Source of the DNA: Maricaulis sp047308265
GTDB lineage: Bacteria; Pseudomonadota; Alphaproteobacteria; Caulobacterales; Maricaulaceae
Direction of reading: 5' to 3'
NCBI RefSeq assembly: GCF_047308265.1
Contig: NZ_JBKQWY010000002.1
Location: 248,001 to 312,000, forward strand
Length of the DNA stretch: 64,000 nucleotides
Below, piece by piece: positions 7,532-15,778 of this stretch. Made by a program: the position numbers and the translations under genes. Under the pieces are notes generated by a model, which was given only the letters and a program-made list of their open reading frames with translations, did not search any database and was not told the DNA's origin. The stretch's first letter is position 1; the number at the start of each line of letters is the position of its first letter.

Positions 7532-8620
7532 TTACTCCATCTGGGCGCGGTGACGCATCATATGATCGGCCAGAACCAGAGCCGCCATGGCTTCGCCCAC
7601 GGGTACGGCCCGTATGCCGACACAGGGGTCATGACGTCCGCGCGTGACAATCTCGGTTTCTTCGAAATCCCGGTCCAGCGTGCGACGTGGAACCATGATG
7701 GAGGAGGTGGGTTTGATGGCGAACCGGATCACCAGATCCTGTCCCGTGGAAATACCGCCCAGAACACCTCCATTATGATTGGAGAGGAATTCGGGACCGT
7801 TTTGACCGGCCCGCATTTCGTCGGCGGCTTCTTCCCCGCGCAGGGCGGCCGAGGCAAATCCTGAACCGATCTCCACACCCTTCACGGCGTTAATTGTCAT
7901 CATCGCGGCGGCCATGTCGCTATCCAGCTTACCATAGACCGGCGCCCCCCAGCCTGCCGGCAAACCGGAGCAGACGACTTCGATAATGGCACCGGTGGAC
8001 GAGCCTTCGCGGCGCAGATTGTCCATATCCTGGGCCCACAGGCCGACGGTTTCCGCATCCGGACAGAAGAAAGGATTATTGTCGACTTCGGCCCAGTCCC
8101 AACAGGACCGGTCAATGGCCCGTCCGCCGATCTGAACCAGGGCGGCCCGTACCCGGATATCCTCTCCCAGAACCTTGCGGGCAATCGCGCCGCCCGCCAC
8201 ACGCATGGCGGTTTCGCGAGCCGAGGACCGACCTCCGCCACGGTAATCGCGAATGCCATATTTGGCATCATAGGTGTAATCCGCATGCCCCGGACGCCAC
8301 TTGTCGCGGATCTGGGAGTAGTCCTTGGACCGTGCATCCTGGTTTTCTATCATCAGGCTAATCGGTGTGCCGGTCGTGACCGGTCCGCCGGTGCGTTCAT
8401 CTTCGAAAACGCCGGAAAGAATCTTGACCTGGTCGGGTTCCTGACGCGGGGTCACATGACGGCTGGTGCCCGGACGTCGCTTGTCCAGGAAGGGCTGGAT
8501 ATCCGCCTCGTTAAGGGGAATGCCGGCCGGGCATCCATCAATCACCGCTCCAATTGCCGGGCCATGGCTTTCGCCCCAGGTGGTCAGCCTGAACAAATGT
8601 CCGAAACTATTGTGCGACAT
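7532..8620 (-). CDS. aroC: chorismate synthase
   Basis: Catalyses the anti-1,4 elimination of phosphate from EPSP to give chorismate, the last common step of the shikimate pathway, using reduced FMN. The 362-residue product starts at MSHNSFGHLFRLTTWGESHG, the hallmark N-terminus with the first family signature. It carries the second signature RPGHADYTYDAKYGIRDYRG and GGRSSARETAMRVAGGA near residues 105-145. Length is normal for the family. A longer in-frame extension to 8704 lacks family similarity and is rejected. It lies downstream of a J-domain gene on the same strand. Confidence 0.97.
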   Translation of the reverse strand: MSHNSFGHLFRLTTWGESHGPAIGAVIDGCPAGIPLNEADIQPFLDKRRPGTSRHVTPRQEPDQVKILSGVFEDERTGGPVTTGTPISLMIENQDARSKDYSQIRDKWRPGHADYTYDAKYGIRDYRGGGRSSARETAMRVAGGAIARKVLGEDIRVRAALVQIGGRAIDRSCWDWAEVDNNPFFCPDAETVGLWAQDMDNLRREGSSTGAIIEVVCSGLPAGWGAPVYGKLDSDMAAAMMTINAVKGVEIGSGFASAALRGEEAADEMRAGQNGPEFLSNHNGGVLGGISTGQDLVIRFAIKPTSSIMVPRRTLDRDFEETEIVTRGRHDPCVGIRAVPVGEAMAALVLADHMMRHRAQME

Positions 8621-8700
8621 GGAAATGCCCGTTCTTGAAGTTGAAATCAGGTCTTGGTCGTAAACCCAGACACGTAGTCTAGACAGCGCCAGAGCGCCCG

Positions 8701-9207
8701 TCACGCGGCAGACTGCGAATTCCTGATCCAGCGTGCAAACCGGCTATTGGCCGAGGGGCGAGAGAATTCATGAATGAATTCATCAAGCTGGTCGAGGTCA
8801 TTCAGAAAGTCTTCCGGCTGGGCTTCGGCCGGGCTCTGAATGATGCGTATTTGAATATAGGTATCCGTTTCCCCCACGGCCGGCAGGATGCAATCGACCT
8901 GCGTGTGGGCAGGAATGCGGACAATCAGGCTGCGACCGGCCGAGCGCAGCGTGCGGGTGACGCCGCGTCGGGCTTCATGCTCGGGCACATCGAGTACCAG
9001 ACAGTTCGGTAGGGCATGTTCGAGCCGGCGCATCGCCGCGACCAGATCAGCGAGGTCTGACAGGGTCTGCGGGGTGGCGGCCACATGGTCGGGATGCAGG
9101 GCCTTGACCCGTTCGCGGAAGCGTTTTTTGACGACGTCCAGGCTCGACCCGGCGGGCAGGTCGAGGGTGGCAAAGGCCTCCGTCAGTGTCAGGTTACGCT
9201 CACTCAT
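8701..9207 (-). CDS. J-domain (DnaJ-class) protein
   Basis: A 168-residue protein. Its N-terminal 65 residues form a J domain with the HPD motif (RVKALHPDHVAA) that stimulates Hsp70 (DnaK) ATPase. The rest has no zinc-finger or peptide-binding C-terminal domain of classical DnaJ; it shows a beta-rich central part (IVRIPAHTQVDCILPAV) and a charged tail. It is therefore a specialised co-chaperone whose client is unknown. The start at 9207 (MSERNLTLTEAF) is chosen from the J-domain boundary. J-domain genes near pdxH and aroC are a recurrent alphaproteobacterial arrangement as I recall it. Confidence 0.8.
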   Translation of the reverse strand: MSERNLTLTEAFATLDLPAGSSLDVVKKRFRERVKALHPDHVAATPQTLSDLADLVAAMRRLEHALPNCLVLDVPEHEARRGVTRTLRSAGRSLIVRIPAHTQVDCILPAVGETDTYIQIRIIQSPAEAQPEDFLNDLDQLDEFIHEFSRPSANSRFARWIRNSQSAA

Positions 9208-9317
9208 AGGGATTCGCTTAGCAGAAGAAGATTCCCGAAAGGTTGACGCGATACATCGGCGCGCTTGATCCTGCAGCGGCACCGGCTTACCTGCTCGGAA
9301 CAAAGAGGAGGCCGCTC

Positions 9318-9986
9318 ATGTCCAAGGATTCGCTCATACCACCGACCCCGAGTGCGGATGATTATGCCGAGACGGCACAGGCCAATGCCGCCGAGATCTT
9401 CAATCGTGATGATCCTTTTGCGCTGTTTGCCGACTGGCTGGAAGAGGCCAAGCGCAAGGAGGTCAATGATGCCAATGCCATGGCGCTGTCGACCTGTGAT
9501 GCGGATGGTTTGCCGGATGTGCGGATCGTGCTCCTCAAGGATGTCGATGCGGACGGGTTTGTCTTCTACACCAATCTGGAGAGTGCAAAGGGCGAACAGC
9601 TGAAGGCGAATGCCCGTGCGGCCCTGTGTTTTCACTGGAAATCCCTGCGTCGGCAGGTGCGGGTGCGGGGGCTTGTCGAACCCGTCTCCGACCAGGAAGC
9701 CGATGCCTATTTTGCCAGTCGCGCCCGCGATAGCCGGATTGGCGCCTGGGCCTCGGCCCAGTCCCGGCCATTGGAAAGCCGGTTCGCGCTGGAAAAATCC
9801 GTGGCCAAACACGCCGCGCGATTTGGATTGGGGGAGATCCAACGTCCCGATTTCTGGAGCGGGTTCAGGGTGAAGCCGGTCGCTATCGAATTCTGGCGGG
9901 ACCGTCCCTTCCGCCTGCATGACAGAATGTCATTTTTGAGGGACGATTTGGGCTCGCCATTCACCGTATCGAGATTGTATCCTTAA
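9318..9986 (+). CDS. pdxH: pyridoxamine 5'-phosphate oxidase
   Basis: FMN enzyme that oxidises pyridoxine or pyridoxamine 5'-phosphate to pyridoxal 5'-phosphate. The 222-residue product has the family pattern: NAMALSTCDADGLPDVRIVLLKDVDADGFVFYTN in the FMN-binding barrel, then ALCFHWKSLRRQVRVRG, ASAQSRP, and the C-terminal FWRDRPFRLHDR substrate and FMN motif ending RLYP. The ATG at 9318 has GAGGAG nearby; the in-frame upstream extension is not family-like. It is divergent from the J-domain gene with about 110 bp between starts. It shares DXP-derived B6 metabolism with dxs, though not an operon. Confidence 0.97.
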   Translation: MSKDSLIPPTPSADDYAETAQANAAEIFNRDDPFALFADWLEEAKRKEVNDANAMALSTCDADGLPDVRIVLLKDVDADGFVFYTNLESAKGEQLKANARAALCFHWKSLRRQVRVRGLVEPVSDQEADAYFASRARDSRIGAWASAQSRPLESRFALEKSVAKHAARFGLGEIQRPDFWSGFRVKPVAIEFWRDRPFRLHDRMSFLRDDLGSPFTVSRLYP

Positions 9987-10016
9987 GGTACACGTTGGCG
10001 TGTCTTGGGGGCAATT

Positions 10017-10892
10017 ATGGTGCGTGTCACGGTTATGCTGGAGCAGACCGCGATCTGGCTTGGGCTGATCTGCGGTGTGTATGCACTCTTCCTGCCGTTC
10101 TGGTTCGGTCTGTCGGCCCTGGGCACCAAATGGGGCTTTTTTGACTGGTCGGTCGGGCTCGACCTGATGACCCATACCCTGGGGGCACCGCTAATCGTGA
10201 GCGGTCTTGTCGTCGGTGGTCTGTGCGGTCTCCTGATCATTGTTCACCGCTTCATGGCCGGTGAGTTTGCGACGTCCTTTACCGGCGTGCTGGCGGTTCT
10301 GGTTGTGTCCGGGCTTGCCCTGACAGCCAAGGTCCATGTCGACCAGACGCGGGCGTCACGGCCCGTTCTCCTGGACGTCACGACGGATACGCTCAACCCG
10401 CCGCATTTCTCCACCAGTTTCATTGCTCGCCGGGATATCGGTGACATGTCGCTGGACTATGCGACCAAGCACGGCCCCGGTGGCGGTGCATTGGGCGATT
10501 ATCAAGCGAGCCTTTATCCGCGTATTCGTCCGCTCAACGTGCCGGCCGAGCCGGAAATCGTGTTTTCGCATGCCTTGCGGACGGCCCGGGATCTGGGCTG
10601 GCGAATTGGCACAGCCTCACGTCAGTCGGGCATGTTTGAAGCGGGAGCGGAAAGCTTCTGGTTCGGGTTTCGCGACGATATCGCGGTGAGGGTGACGGTT
10701 CGCGAAGCCGGTGGGGCGATCGTGGATGTGCGCTCACTGGCGCGCGAAGATGTGCATGATCTGGGTCGTAACGCGGATCGGGTCATTCAGTTTCTCGACC
10801 TGCTGGCCCAGGAATCAGGCGGTCGTTTGCCTGCTGAGGAAACGGGCGCGACGGATGACGGTGAGCCACCGAATTCGGGTTCCGACATCTGA
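10017..10892 (+). CDS. membrane protein with C-terminal DUF1499 domain
   Basis: A 291-residue protein. Three hydrophobic segments lie in the first 110 residues (about 8-30, 55-78 and 85-105). They are followed by a soluble DUF1499 domain (about 125-265) containing NPPHFSTSFIARRD and the HALRTARDLGWRI / FGFRDDIAVRVTVREAGGAIVDVRSLAR pattern of that family. DUF1499 function is not established to my knowledge. Start choice: ATG at 10017 with GGGGG 5 bp upstream, in preference to an in-frame TTG 12 bp earlier. It ends about 200 bp before the secreted-peptide cassette, and a separate promoter-like element lies between. Confidence 0.8.
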   Translation: MVRVTVMLEQTAIWLGLICGVYALFLPFWFGLSALGTKWGFFDWSVGLDLMTHTLGAPLIVSGLVVGGLCGLLIIVHRFMAGEFATSFTGVLAVLVVSGLALTAKVHVDQTRASRPVLLDVTTDTLNPPHFSTSFIARRDIGDMSLDYATKHGPGGGALGDYQASLYPRIRPLNVPAEPEIVFSHALRTARDLGWRIGTASRQSGMFEAGAESFWFGFRDDIAVRVTVREAGGAIVDVRSLAREDVHDLGRNADRVIQFLDLLAQESGGRLPAEETGATDDGEPPNSGSDI

Positions 10893-10985
10893 CGTTCAAA
10901 TTTGAGCAGAATGTGCTCCATCCAGGCACTCTGAAAAAAGCGCAATGAGCGTTTGGCAGACAGGGTGTTGAAACCTTTCCATAAA

Positions 10986-10996
10986 TTCATGTTGGG
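10986..10996 (+). promoter_or_regulatory. partial match to shared upstream element, copy 3
   Basis: The plus strand reads TTCATGTTGGG, matching the first 11 bases of the 18-bp element in front of both glycine-zipper genes. It is followed by TTTTTGA where the others have CTCATCG. It starts 104 bp upstream of the ATG at 11090, within the 99-111 bp range of the other two copies. A GCGTAAT-type sequence follows. Confidence 0.5.
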
Positions 10997-11089
10997 TTTT
11001 TGAGTTGGCGCGTAATGGCGAAAATACCGACTTGTAAACAACTCAAGCGTGTTTAACGGTAGTAACGCACCAAGCGAAGGGAGTGCATC

Positions 11090-11353
11090 ATGAAGCATCA
11101 AGTGAAAACTGCTGTTGTTGCGATTACCGTTGCCGCGAGTTCTGCGGCCGTTATGCCTGTAGCCCTGGCTGAAACACCGTCTGTTCAGACGGCAAATTAT
11201 GGCGATTGCGCGATTGGCCGACTGGCCGGTGCCGTAGCCTCGTCGCGCGTGGCCACCGTGGTTCCCATGCCTGAGCCGGATGCGATCTGTCGTAAAGGGC
11301 CCGGTGATCCGGGTTGGTTCTTCTGCCGTGGCTTCACGCTTTACCGTTTCTGA
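11090..11353 (+). CDS. small secreted Cys-containing peptide precursor
   Basis: An 87-residue product with a classical signal peptide (MKHQVKTAVVAITVAASSAA..., probable cleavage after ALA near residue 27). That leaves a mature peptide of about 60 residues with three cysteines (GDCAIG, AICRK, FFCRG) and an aromatic, glycine-rich C-terminus. GGGAG precedes the ATG by 7 bp. I do not recognise a family. It lies 11 bp upstream of the DUF6895-like gene and appears to lead a three-gene operon. The matching upstream element links it to the glycine-zipper genes. It could be a secreted effector, a structural peptide or a ribosomally made peptide precursor. Confidence 0.7.
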   Translation: MKHQVKTAVVAITVAASSAAVMPVALAETPSVQTANYGDCAIGRLAGAVASSRVATVVPMPEPDAICRKGPGDPGWFFCRGFTLYRF

Positions 11354-11364
11354 TCGATTGAATC

Positions 11365-12546
11365 ATGACGGATCTGTCCTTCATATTTGAGTGGATCGAT
11401 CACCACCGGGGTCATTTCGATATCTTCGAACATCGAGATGACCCCCGTGCGTCGATGTTCCAGCGCAAAACTTTCCTTGAAGTCGCCGCAGCCCTTGTGT
11501 TGGCGCAGCGTGCGGGTGCCGTGATCCCGACCCGTCTTCTGGAATTCATGGTATCACGGGCGGAGAGCGACCATTTTGCTCATCTGGCCTGGCGTGACCT
11601 CAAGAATGGCCTGCTCTACGTCTTTCCTCAGAAACTCGTCCTCGATTTCGGCAATTCAGCGGCGCGTGACAGAACGCAGTCCTGGCTGGCGCATCTTGCC
11701 CATAGCCGCATGGTGTACGCATCCGAAACCTATCCTCATCGTTATCTCGATTTCGCATTCTCTATGCGCATGCTGGGTCAGACGTGCGCACCGGAATTTG
11801 TTGATGCGCTCGATCTGGTGGATCTCGAGGCGCCCCGTGATCTCACCTGGATTGATGAAGGCGATCTCTATGCCTTCACGCATTGTGTCTTTTACGCCTA
11901 CGGTCTGGCGGTGGAGGCCTGGGCCCTGCGCCCGAACGCGCGGGTCAATCCCGTCAATATCGACCTGTTCCTGTGTCAGGCGCTGGGGCAGGGCAATCTG
12001 GACGGGGCACTTGAGGTCGTCATGTGCCGGATATTGGCCAGACGGTGTCTGACACCGATTGATCGTGATGTTCTTGCGGTGGCTCACAACAAAATGGCCC
12101 GTCATGGATGGGTGGATGACAGTCTGGATCTCAACAGTGGCAAACCGTTTGAGCAGAGTGTTCACACGATGATTGTGATGGCCTTTCTCAAATCCATCGC
12201 GCTGCTGACACGCGTGCTCGTCGAACCGACAGCAGACGACACGCCGCGTCTCGATCACTATGCGGCACTGGGTAGTCTGGCGGGGATTTTACGGCGGTCA
12301 GACCTGGAGGCCTTCTTCAACACACGGGATGCCTTGTCGTTTCCGCGCGCCTTTGTTTCGCATTGTCCTGACACCTTGCTGCACCGGACCGAAGCCGATT
12401 TTACAGCCTATCTGAACCGTATGAGCTGCCATACACACCGCAAACTGGATGTATTCGGGCCGGAGCGCGCCCAGGGACAGGTCATCCCGGAAACCTACGG
12501 GCAGGAGCTGTATGAGCGGGCCTTCCGGCCGGGGGTTCCAGCATGA
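11365..12546 (+). CDS. DUF6895-like helical protein
   Basis: A 393-residue predicted cytoplasmic, mostly alpha-helical protein without signal peptide or membrane segment. The opening FIFEWIDHHRGHFDIFE, the nearby RKTFLEVAAALVLAQRAG and the central DLYAFTHCVFYAYGL resemble the pattern I associate with DUF6895 (W-hydrophobic start, K-x-x-x-E helix, Y-x-x-TH-x-x-FY motif). This is a remembered match, not a search. The family has no proven function I can cite. It sits between the secreted peptide gene (11 bp gap) and the aspartic-protease-like gene (ATGA overlap), so the three are probably co-translated. Confidence 0.6.
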   Translation: MTDLSFIFEWIDHHRGHFDIFEHRDDPRASMFQRKTFLEVAAALVLAQRAGAVIPTRLLEFMVSRAESDHFAHLAWRDLKNGLLYVFPQKLVLDFGNSAARDRTQSWLAHLAHSRMVYASETYPHRYLDFAFSMRMLGQTCAPEFVDALDLVDLEAPRDLTWIDEGDLYAFTHCVFYAYGLAVEAWALRPNARVNPVNIDLFLCQALGQGNLDGALEVVMCRILARRCLTPIDRDVLAVAHNKMARHGWVDDSLDLNSGKPFEQSVHTMIVMAFLKSIALLTRVLVEPTADDTPRLDHYAALGSLAGILRRSDLEAFFNTRDALSFPRAFVSHCPDTLLHRTEADFTAYLNRMSCHTHRKLDVFGPERAQGQVIPETYGQELYERAFRPGVPA

Positions 12547-13574
12547 GATGCAGCCTGGGTTCTGTCTTGATGGGGCTGTGTGGTGTCATGGGTGTGCTGG
12601 GCGCATCGGATGACGCGCGTGCCGACGAACTCGAGCTGACAGTCGAGACAACTGCGCCGCTCTATCTCGATCTAGCGCTGGATGGCGACCCGGTCCGGTT
12701 GCTTTTGGATCTGGAATCACCCGGTCTGGTCATTCTGAACGGATCGCGCGAGGCCGAAATCGGTCTGTTGTCGAATCCGATCCTCAGTCGCCTACCCATC
12801 TCCATCGATCTGGATGGCGCGCATCTGGGGGGCGGCAAGACGGGCCGCACTCCGGTTCGGTTTCCTGATGGGCGGCGTTCACGCCACCGTGTCATCTGGT
12901 TTGAAGGTCATGATCTTGTGGAGATGGCGGACGGGATCGTCGGGCCGGGTCTTCTGTCCGGGTACGGGCAAGTGCGCATGAACCTTCCGGGGAGAACGGA
13001 TGTCGATACCGGGACGGGTGATGAAAATGTGCAGGTCTATCTGTTTGATGGTGTTCCGGGGCTGTCGCCCGAACTGACGCTGCAGAGCGACATCGGACCT
13101 GTGCATGTGGGGTTTAGCCTCATCTCTCCGACACGCATGGATGATGCCGCGTATCATCGGTCTCGCCAGATGGGTCTGGTCGATCGGGCCAGTCTTGAAT
13201 TGGAAGACCATCCCATGGGGTGGCTGGGACGCATTCCTGCCGTGAGTATACCCAATTCGGGCTTGAGCCTGGCCGGGGTGGAACCCACGCGGTTTGTGCG
13301 GCATCTGCGCCGGGACGAGCGTGAAGCCTTGACTGAACACCGTGCCCGCGCCGACCGGGAGGTCGTCATGGAGCAGATTATTGTGCGCGCGACCCGACCG
13401 GATCCGCGCCCCGGACGTCCGGGGCGGTTGATCCTTGGCCGGGATGTGTTGATGACGTGTCTGGAGCTCGTCTTCGATTTTCAGACGGAAACAACGCGCC
13501 TGACCTGTCCGGTCAAACAGTTTCCTGGGCCAGGCGATAGTGAGCGGTCAGATCGGCCTCACCCTCACAGATGA
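12543..13574 (+). CDS. secreted retropepsin/pepsin-like protein with degenerate active site
   Basis: A 343-residue protein with a signal peptide (cleaved near ARA, residue 28). The mature part resembles aspartic proteases. A VRLLLDLESPGLVILN segment stands where a retropepsin has D-T-G, so the aspartate is kept but Thr/Gly are Leu/Glu. MADGIVGPGLLSGYG resembles the DGIIGxxLL turn, and LILGRDVLMTCLELVFDFQT resembles the C-terminal ILGxDVL...VFDF element. It may be an inactive homologue or an unusual enzyme. Its start overlaps the DUF6895-like stop by 4 bp. Its 3' end overlaps the convergent MBL gene by about 62 bp. Confidence 0.55.
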   Translation: MRCSLGSVLMGLCGVMGVLGASDDARADELELTVETTAPLYLDLALDGDPVRLLLDLESPGLVILNGSREAEIGLLSNPILSRLPISIDLDGAHLGGGKTGRTPVRFPDGRRSRHRVIWFEGHDLVEMADGIVGPGLLSGYGQVRMNLPGRTDVDTGTGDENVQVYLFDGVPGLSPELTLQSDIGPVHVGFSLISPTRMDDAAYHRSRQMGLVDRASLELEDHPMGWLGRIPAVSIPNSGLSLAGVEPTRFVRHLRRDEREALTEHRARADREVVMEQIIVRATRPDPRPGRPGRLILGRDVLMTCLELVFDFQTETTRLTCPVKQFPGPGDSERSDRPHPHR

Positions 13575-14424
13575 CGCGGTCGGTCTTGACCATGTGAATG
13601 ATGTGAGACAGCACGGAATGCGCCGCAGCAGGATGGAGGCGCTTGTCCACATCCGCATACATCTCAGCGACCATGTCACGGATGCGCGTTTGACCCGCCT
13701 TGAGCTGTTCGAGGATCTGAGCCTCGCGCTGCAGGCGGTGATCAATATAGGCTTGGATGAATGTGCGCGGTTCGCGAACGGCCGGGCCATGTGTGGGCCA
13801 TAGAATGTCGAAATCCTTGTCCCGGATCCGGGCGAGTTGTTCCAGATAATCACCCATGTCGCCATCAGGCGGGCTGATCACGCTGGTGGACCAGGCCATG
13901 ACGTGGTCGCCACTGAACAGGGTGTTCTCTTCTTCCAGCGCGTAACAGACATGATTGGATGTGTGTCCTGGCGTGTGAAGCGCCCGGATGGTCCAGCCAT
14001 CGCCCTTGAAGACTTCCTCATCGGTGATTTCGACATCCGGTTTGAAACCGACATCATCACCGGCCTCCAGGCGAATCTCCCCGCCCGTTGGAGCCGTGTT
14101 CTGCGGGCCGAACCCGTAGACCTTGCAGCCATGTGTTTCCGCGAGCGGGTGAGCCAGGGGAGAATGGTCCAGATGGTGGTGGGTCACAAAGACATGAGTG
14201 ACACGTTCGCCGTCCAGCGCAGCCTCCATGGCCTTGATGTGTTCGGGATCAACCGGGCCGGGATCGAGAACGGCCACATTGCCATGACCGATAATGTAGA
14301 CGCCTGTACCGGTATAGGTGAACGGTCCCGGATTGGGGGCGACAACACGACGGATCAGCGGCGACAGCGTATCGCAGCGGCCATATTCAAACTCGAAATC
14401 ACGAACAAAGGGAATGGAAGACAT
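13513..14424 (-). CDS. metallo-beta-lactamase-fold hydrolase (LACTB2/glyoxalase II-like)
   Basis: A 303-residue MBL-fold hydrolase. The metal-binding motif THHHLDHS is near residue 80, with further ligand histidines at LHTPGHTSNH and FSGDHVM, and WPTHGP near 205. The C-terminal helical domain (RLQREAQILEQLKAG...) is typical of the LACTB2-like branch, which acts on thioester or nucleic-acid substrates in characterised members; the substrate here is unknown. The start at 14424 (MSSIPFVRDF) has GAGG nearby. It sits 5 bp after the ATP-grasp-like gene, so the two form an operon. Its 3' end runs into the convergent aspartic-protease-like gene. Confidence 0.88.
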   Translation of the reverse strand: MSSIPFVRDFEFEYGRCDTLSPLIRRVVAPNPGPFTYTGTGVYIIGHGNVAVLDPGPVDPEHIKAMEAALDGERVTHVFVTHHHLDHSPLAHPLAETHGCKVYGFGPQNTAPTGGEIRLEAGDDVGFKPDVEITDEEVFKGDGWTIRALHTPGHTSNHVCYALEEENTLFSGDHVMAWSTSVISPPDGDMGDYLEQLARIRDKDFDILWPTHGPAVREPRTFIQAYIDHRLQREAQILEQLKAGQTRIRDMVAEMYADVDKRLHPAAAHSVLSHIIHMVKTDRVICEGEADLTAHYRLAQETV

Positions 14425-14429
14425 GGGCC

Positions 14430-15386
14430 TCAATCGGGGTTGTGGCGACAGGGGGCGTGGTCGCCGGAAAGTACGCGCTGGGTATAATCTGTGAGGGCTC
14501 TCGCCATGCGCCGGGTCACCTGGATCTTGTCATCCAGAGACAGGGCAATCGGTGGTCCCATATCGGTCTTGTTGACGTCGACCACATAGATGCGGCCATC
14601 CTGTCGGTCTCTCAGCACATCCATACCGCCCCAGTCCAGCCCCATCCCGGAAGCAAATTCGGAGAGTTTGGACAATTCAGCCGGCGAAAAAATGCCATGC
14701 GGGTCCGAGACGGCGACATCGGTGTTGAAATTGGCAAATCGCTCATTCACCGGGCGACGCTTGTGCATCACAACAGGGATGCGGCCTCCGACGGTGGGAC
14801 AGCGCAGGTCTTCGACCAGCCGGTCATTCATACGATTATCGACCACACGCTGATAGACAAAGCCGGGCTTTGCCTCGATCGGGCCCTGAACTATTCGGCC
14901 GTCATGAGCGCCATTCGTCTCCGATTTTTCGACCATGCGGCCTGTCCATGTGGCCGGATCGACCGCCAGACTATAGCCAAACACGCGCTGGAACACATCG
15001 GCGACATGGCTCTTTTCAATCGACGTACAGCGGCCGTTCACGACGGGCAGTGTTGCGGAGAGATCCGGCGAGCGGCCTGTGGTCGAATCATCAAACACAA
15101 AGGCCAGGTCTGCTTTCTCCGGCGAATTGACGATGCGCATGCCGGCCGCCTGGATGACCGGCCACACAAAATACCAGGGGCGGGGGCGGTCCGGTGCGAA
15201 ATAAACAGCTGGTCCGGTTTTGCGTCCCGGGGCCAGACGCCAGCTTTCCACTGTCACATAATAGGGCAACCAGGTGAGGAAATCGCCGACCACGCCCGCT
15301 TCCAACCGCACACGGGCTCCGGTCTTCTTGACGGTGAGGACACCGTCTTCAAATTCGAAATCCTGCCACCAGGCGGAGCTGTGCAT
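14430..15386 (-). CDS. ATP-grasp-like hypothetical protein
   Basis: A 318-residue cytoplasmic protein. The C-terminal third reads like an ATP-grasp active site: FNTDVAVSD, then GLDWGGMDVLRDRQDGRIYVVDVNKTDMGPP, where the final D-x-N resembles the Mg-binding E/D-x-N motif. The N-terminal part contains YFAPDRPRPWYFVWPVIQAAGMRIVNSPEKADLAFVFDD, reminiscent of a pre-ATP-grasp nucleotide-like fold. It may ligate or modify a carboxylate, but no substrate is suggested by sequence. An in-frame ATG six bases upstream is possible; the chosen one has better spacing from GGGA. It is co-transcribed with the MBL hydrolase. Confidence 0.6.
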   Translation of the reverse strand: MHSSAWWQDFEFEDGVLTVKKTGARVRLEAGVVGDFLTWLPYYVTVESWRLAPGRKTGPAVYFAPDRPRPWYFVWPVIQAAGMRIVNSPEKADLAFVFDDSTTGRSPDLSATLPVVNGRCTSIEKSHVADVFQRVFGYSLAVDPATWTGRMVEKSETNGAHDGRIVQGPIEAKPGFVYQRVVDNRMNDRLVEDLRCPTVGGRIPVVMHKRRPVNERFANFNTDVAVSDPHGIFSPAELSKLSEFASGMGLDWGGMDVLRDRQDGRIYVVDVNKTDMGPPIALSLDDKIQVTRRMARALTDYTQRVLSGDHAPCRHNPD

Positions 15387-15519
15387 GATCATTCCCGTGT
15401 CGCTGACCCGTTCTCACCCCGCATCCTAGGCAAAGTGGGCGGATATTCAATTCACGCCGGATCACATACGGCGTGCTTCTTGCGTGATCCAGAGTGTACA
15501 GCAATGTGAGGCTCAAAAT

Positions 15520-15720
15520 ATGTCGTTTCTCGATAGAGCGCAGCGAATGACATGGCGGCTGGGATGGCTGGCTCTGGCCCTGTTTGTCGTTCAGATCGGG
15601 ATGAGCGTCGTTGCCGGTGAAGCGGGCGCAGGAGATAGCGCTAATACAATCTCCAAACGTGGCCTGATTCCGCAGGAGCAACCGCAGGTTGGTGAGTATC
15701 AGTCCCGCCGGGTCGATTGA
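15520..15720 (+). CDS. small single-span membrane protein
   Basis: A 66-residue reading frame with one hydrophobic helix (about residues 13-30; RLGWLALALFVVQIGMSVVAG) and a polar tail. GTGAGG lies upstream of the ATG. No family was recognised. It lies between the divergent ATP-grasp-like gene and the peptide permease operon. Composition and a plausible start support it as real, but a chance frame is not excluded. Confidence 0.4.
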   Translation: MSFLDRAQRMTWRLGWLALALFVVQIGMSVVAGEAGAGDSANTISKRGLIPQEQPQVGEYQSRRVD

Positions 15721-15778
15721 CATCGGCGTACAGCCCGTGAAACTGCGGGCTTCAGTTATCGGAGCTCAGTAACATTTC

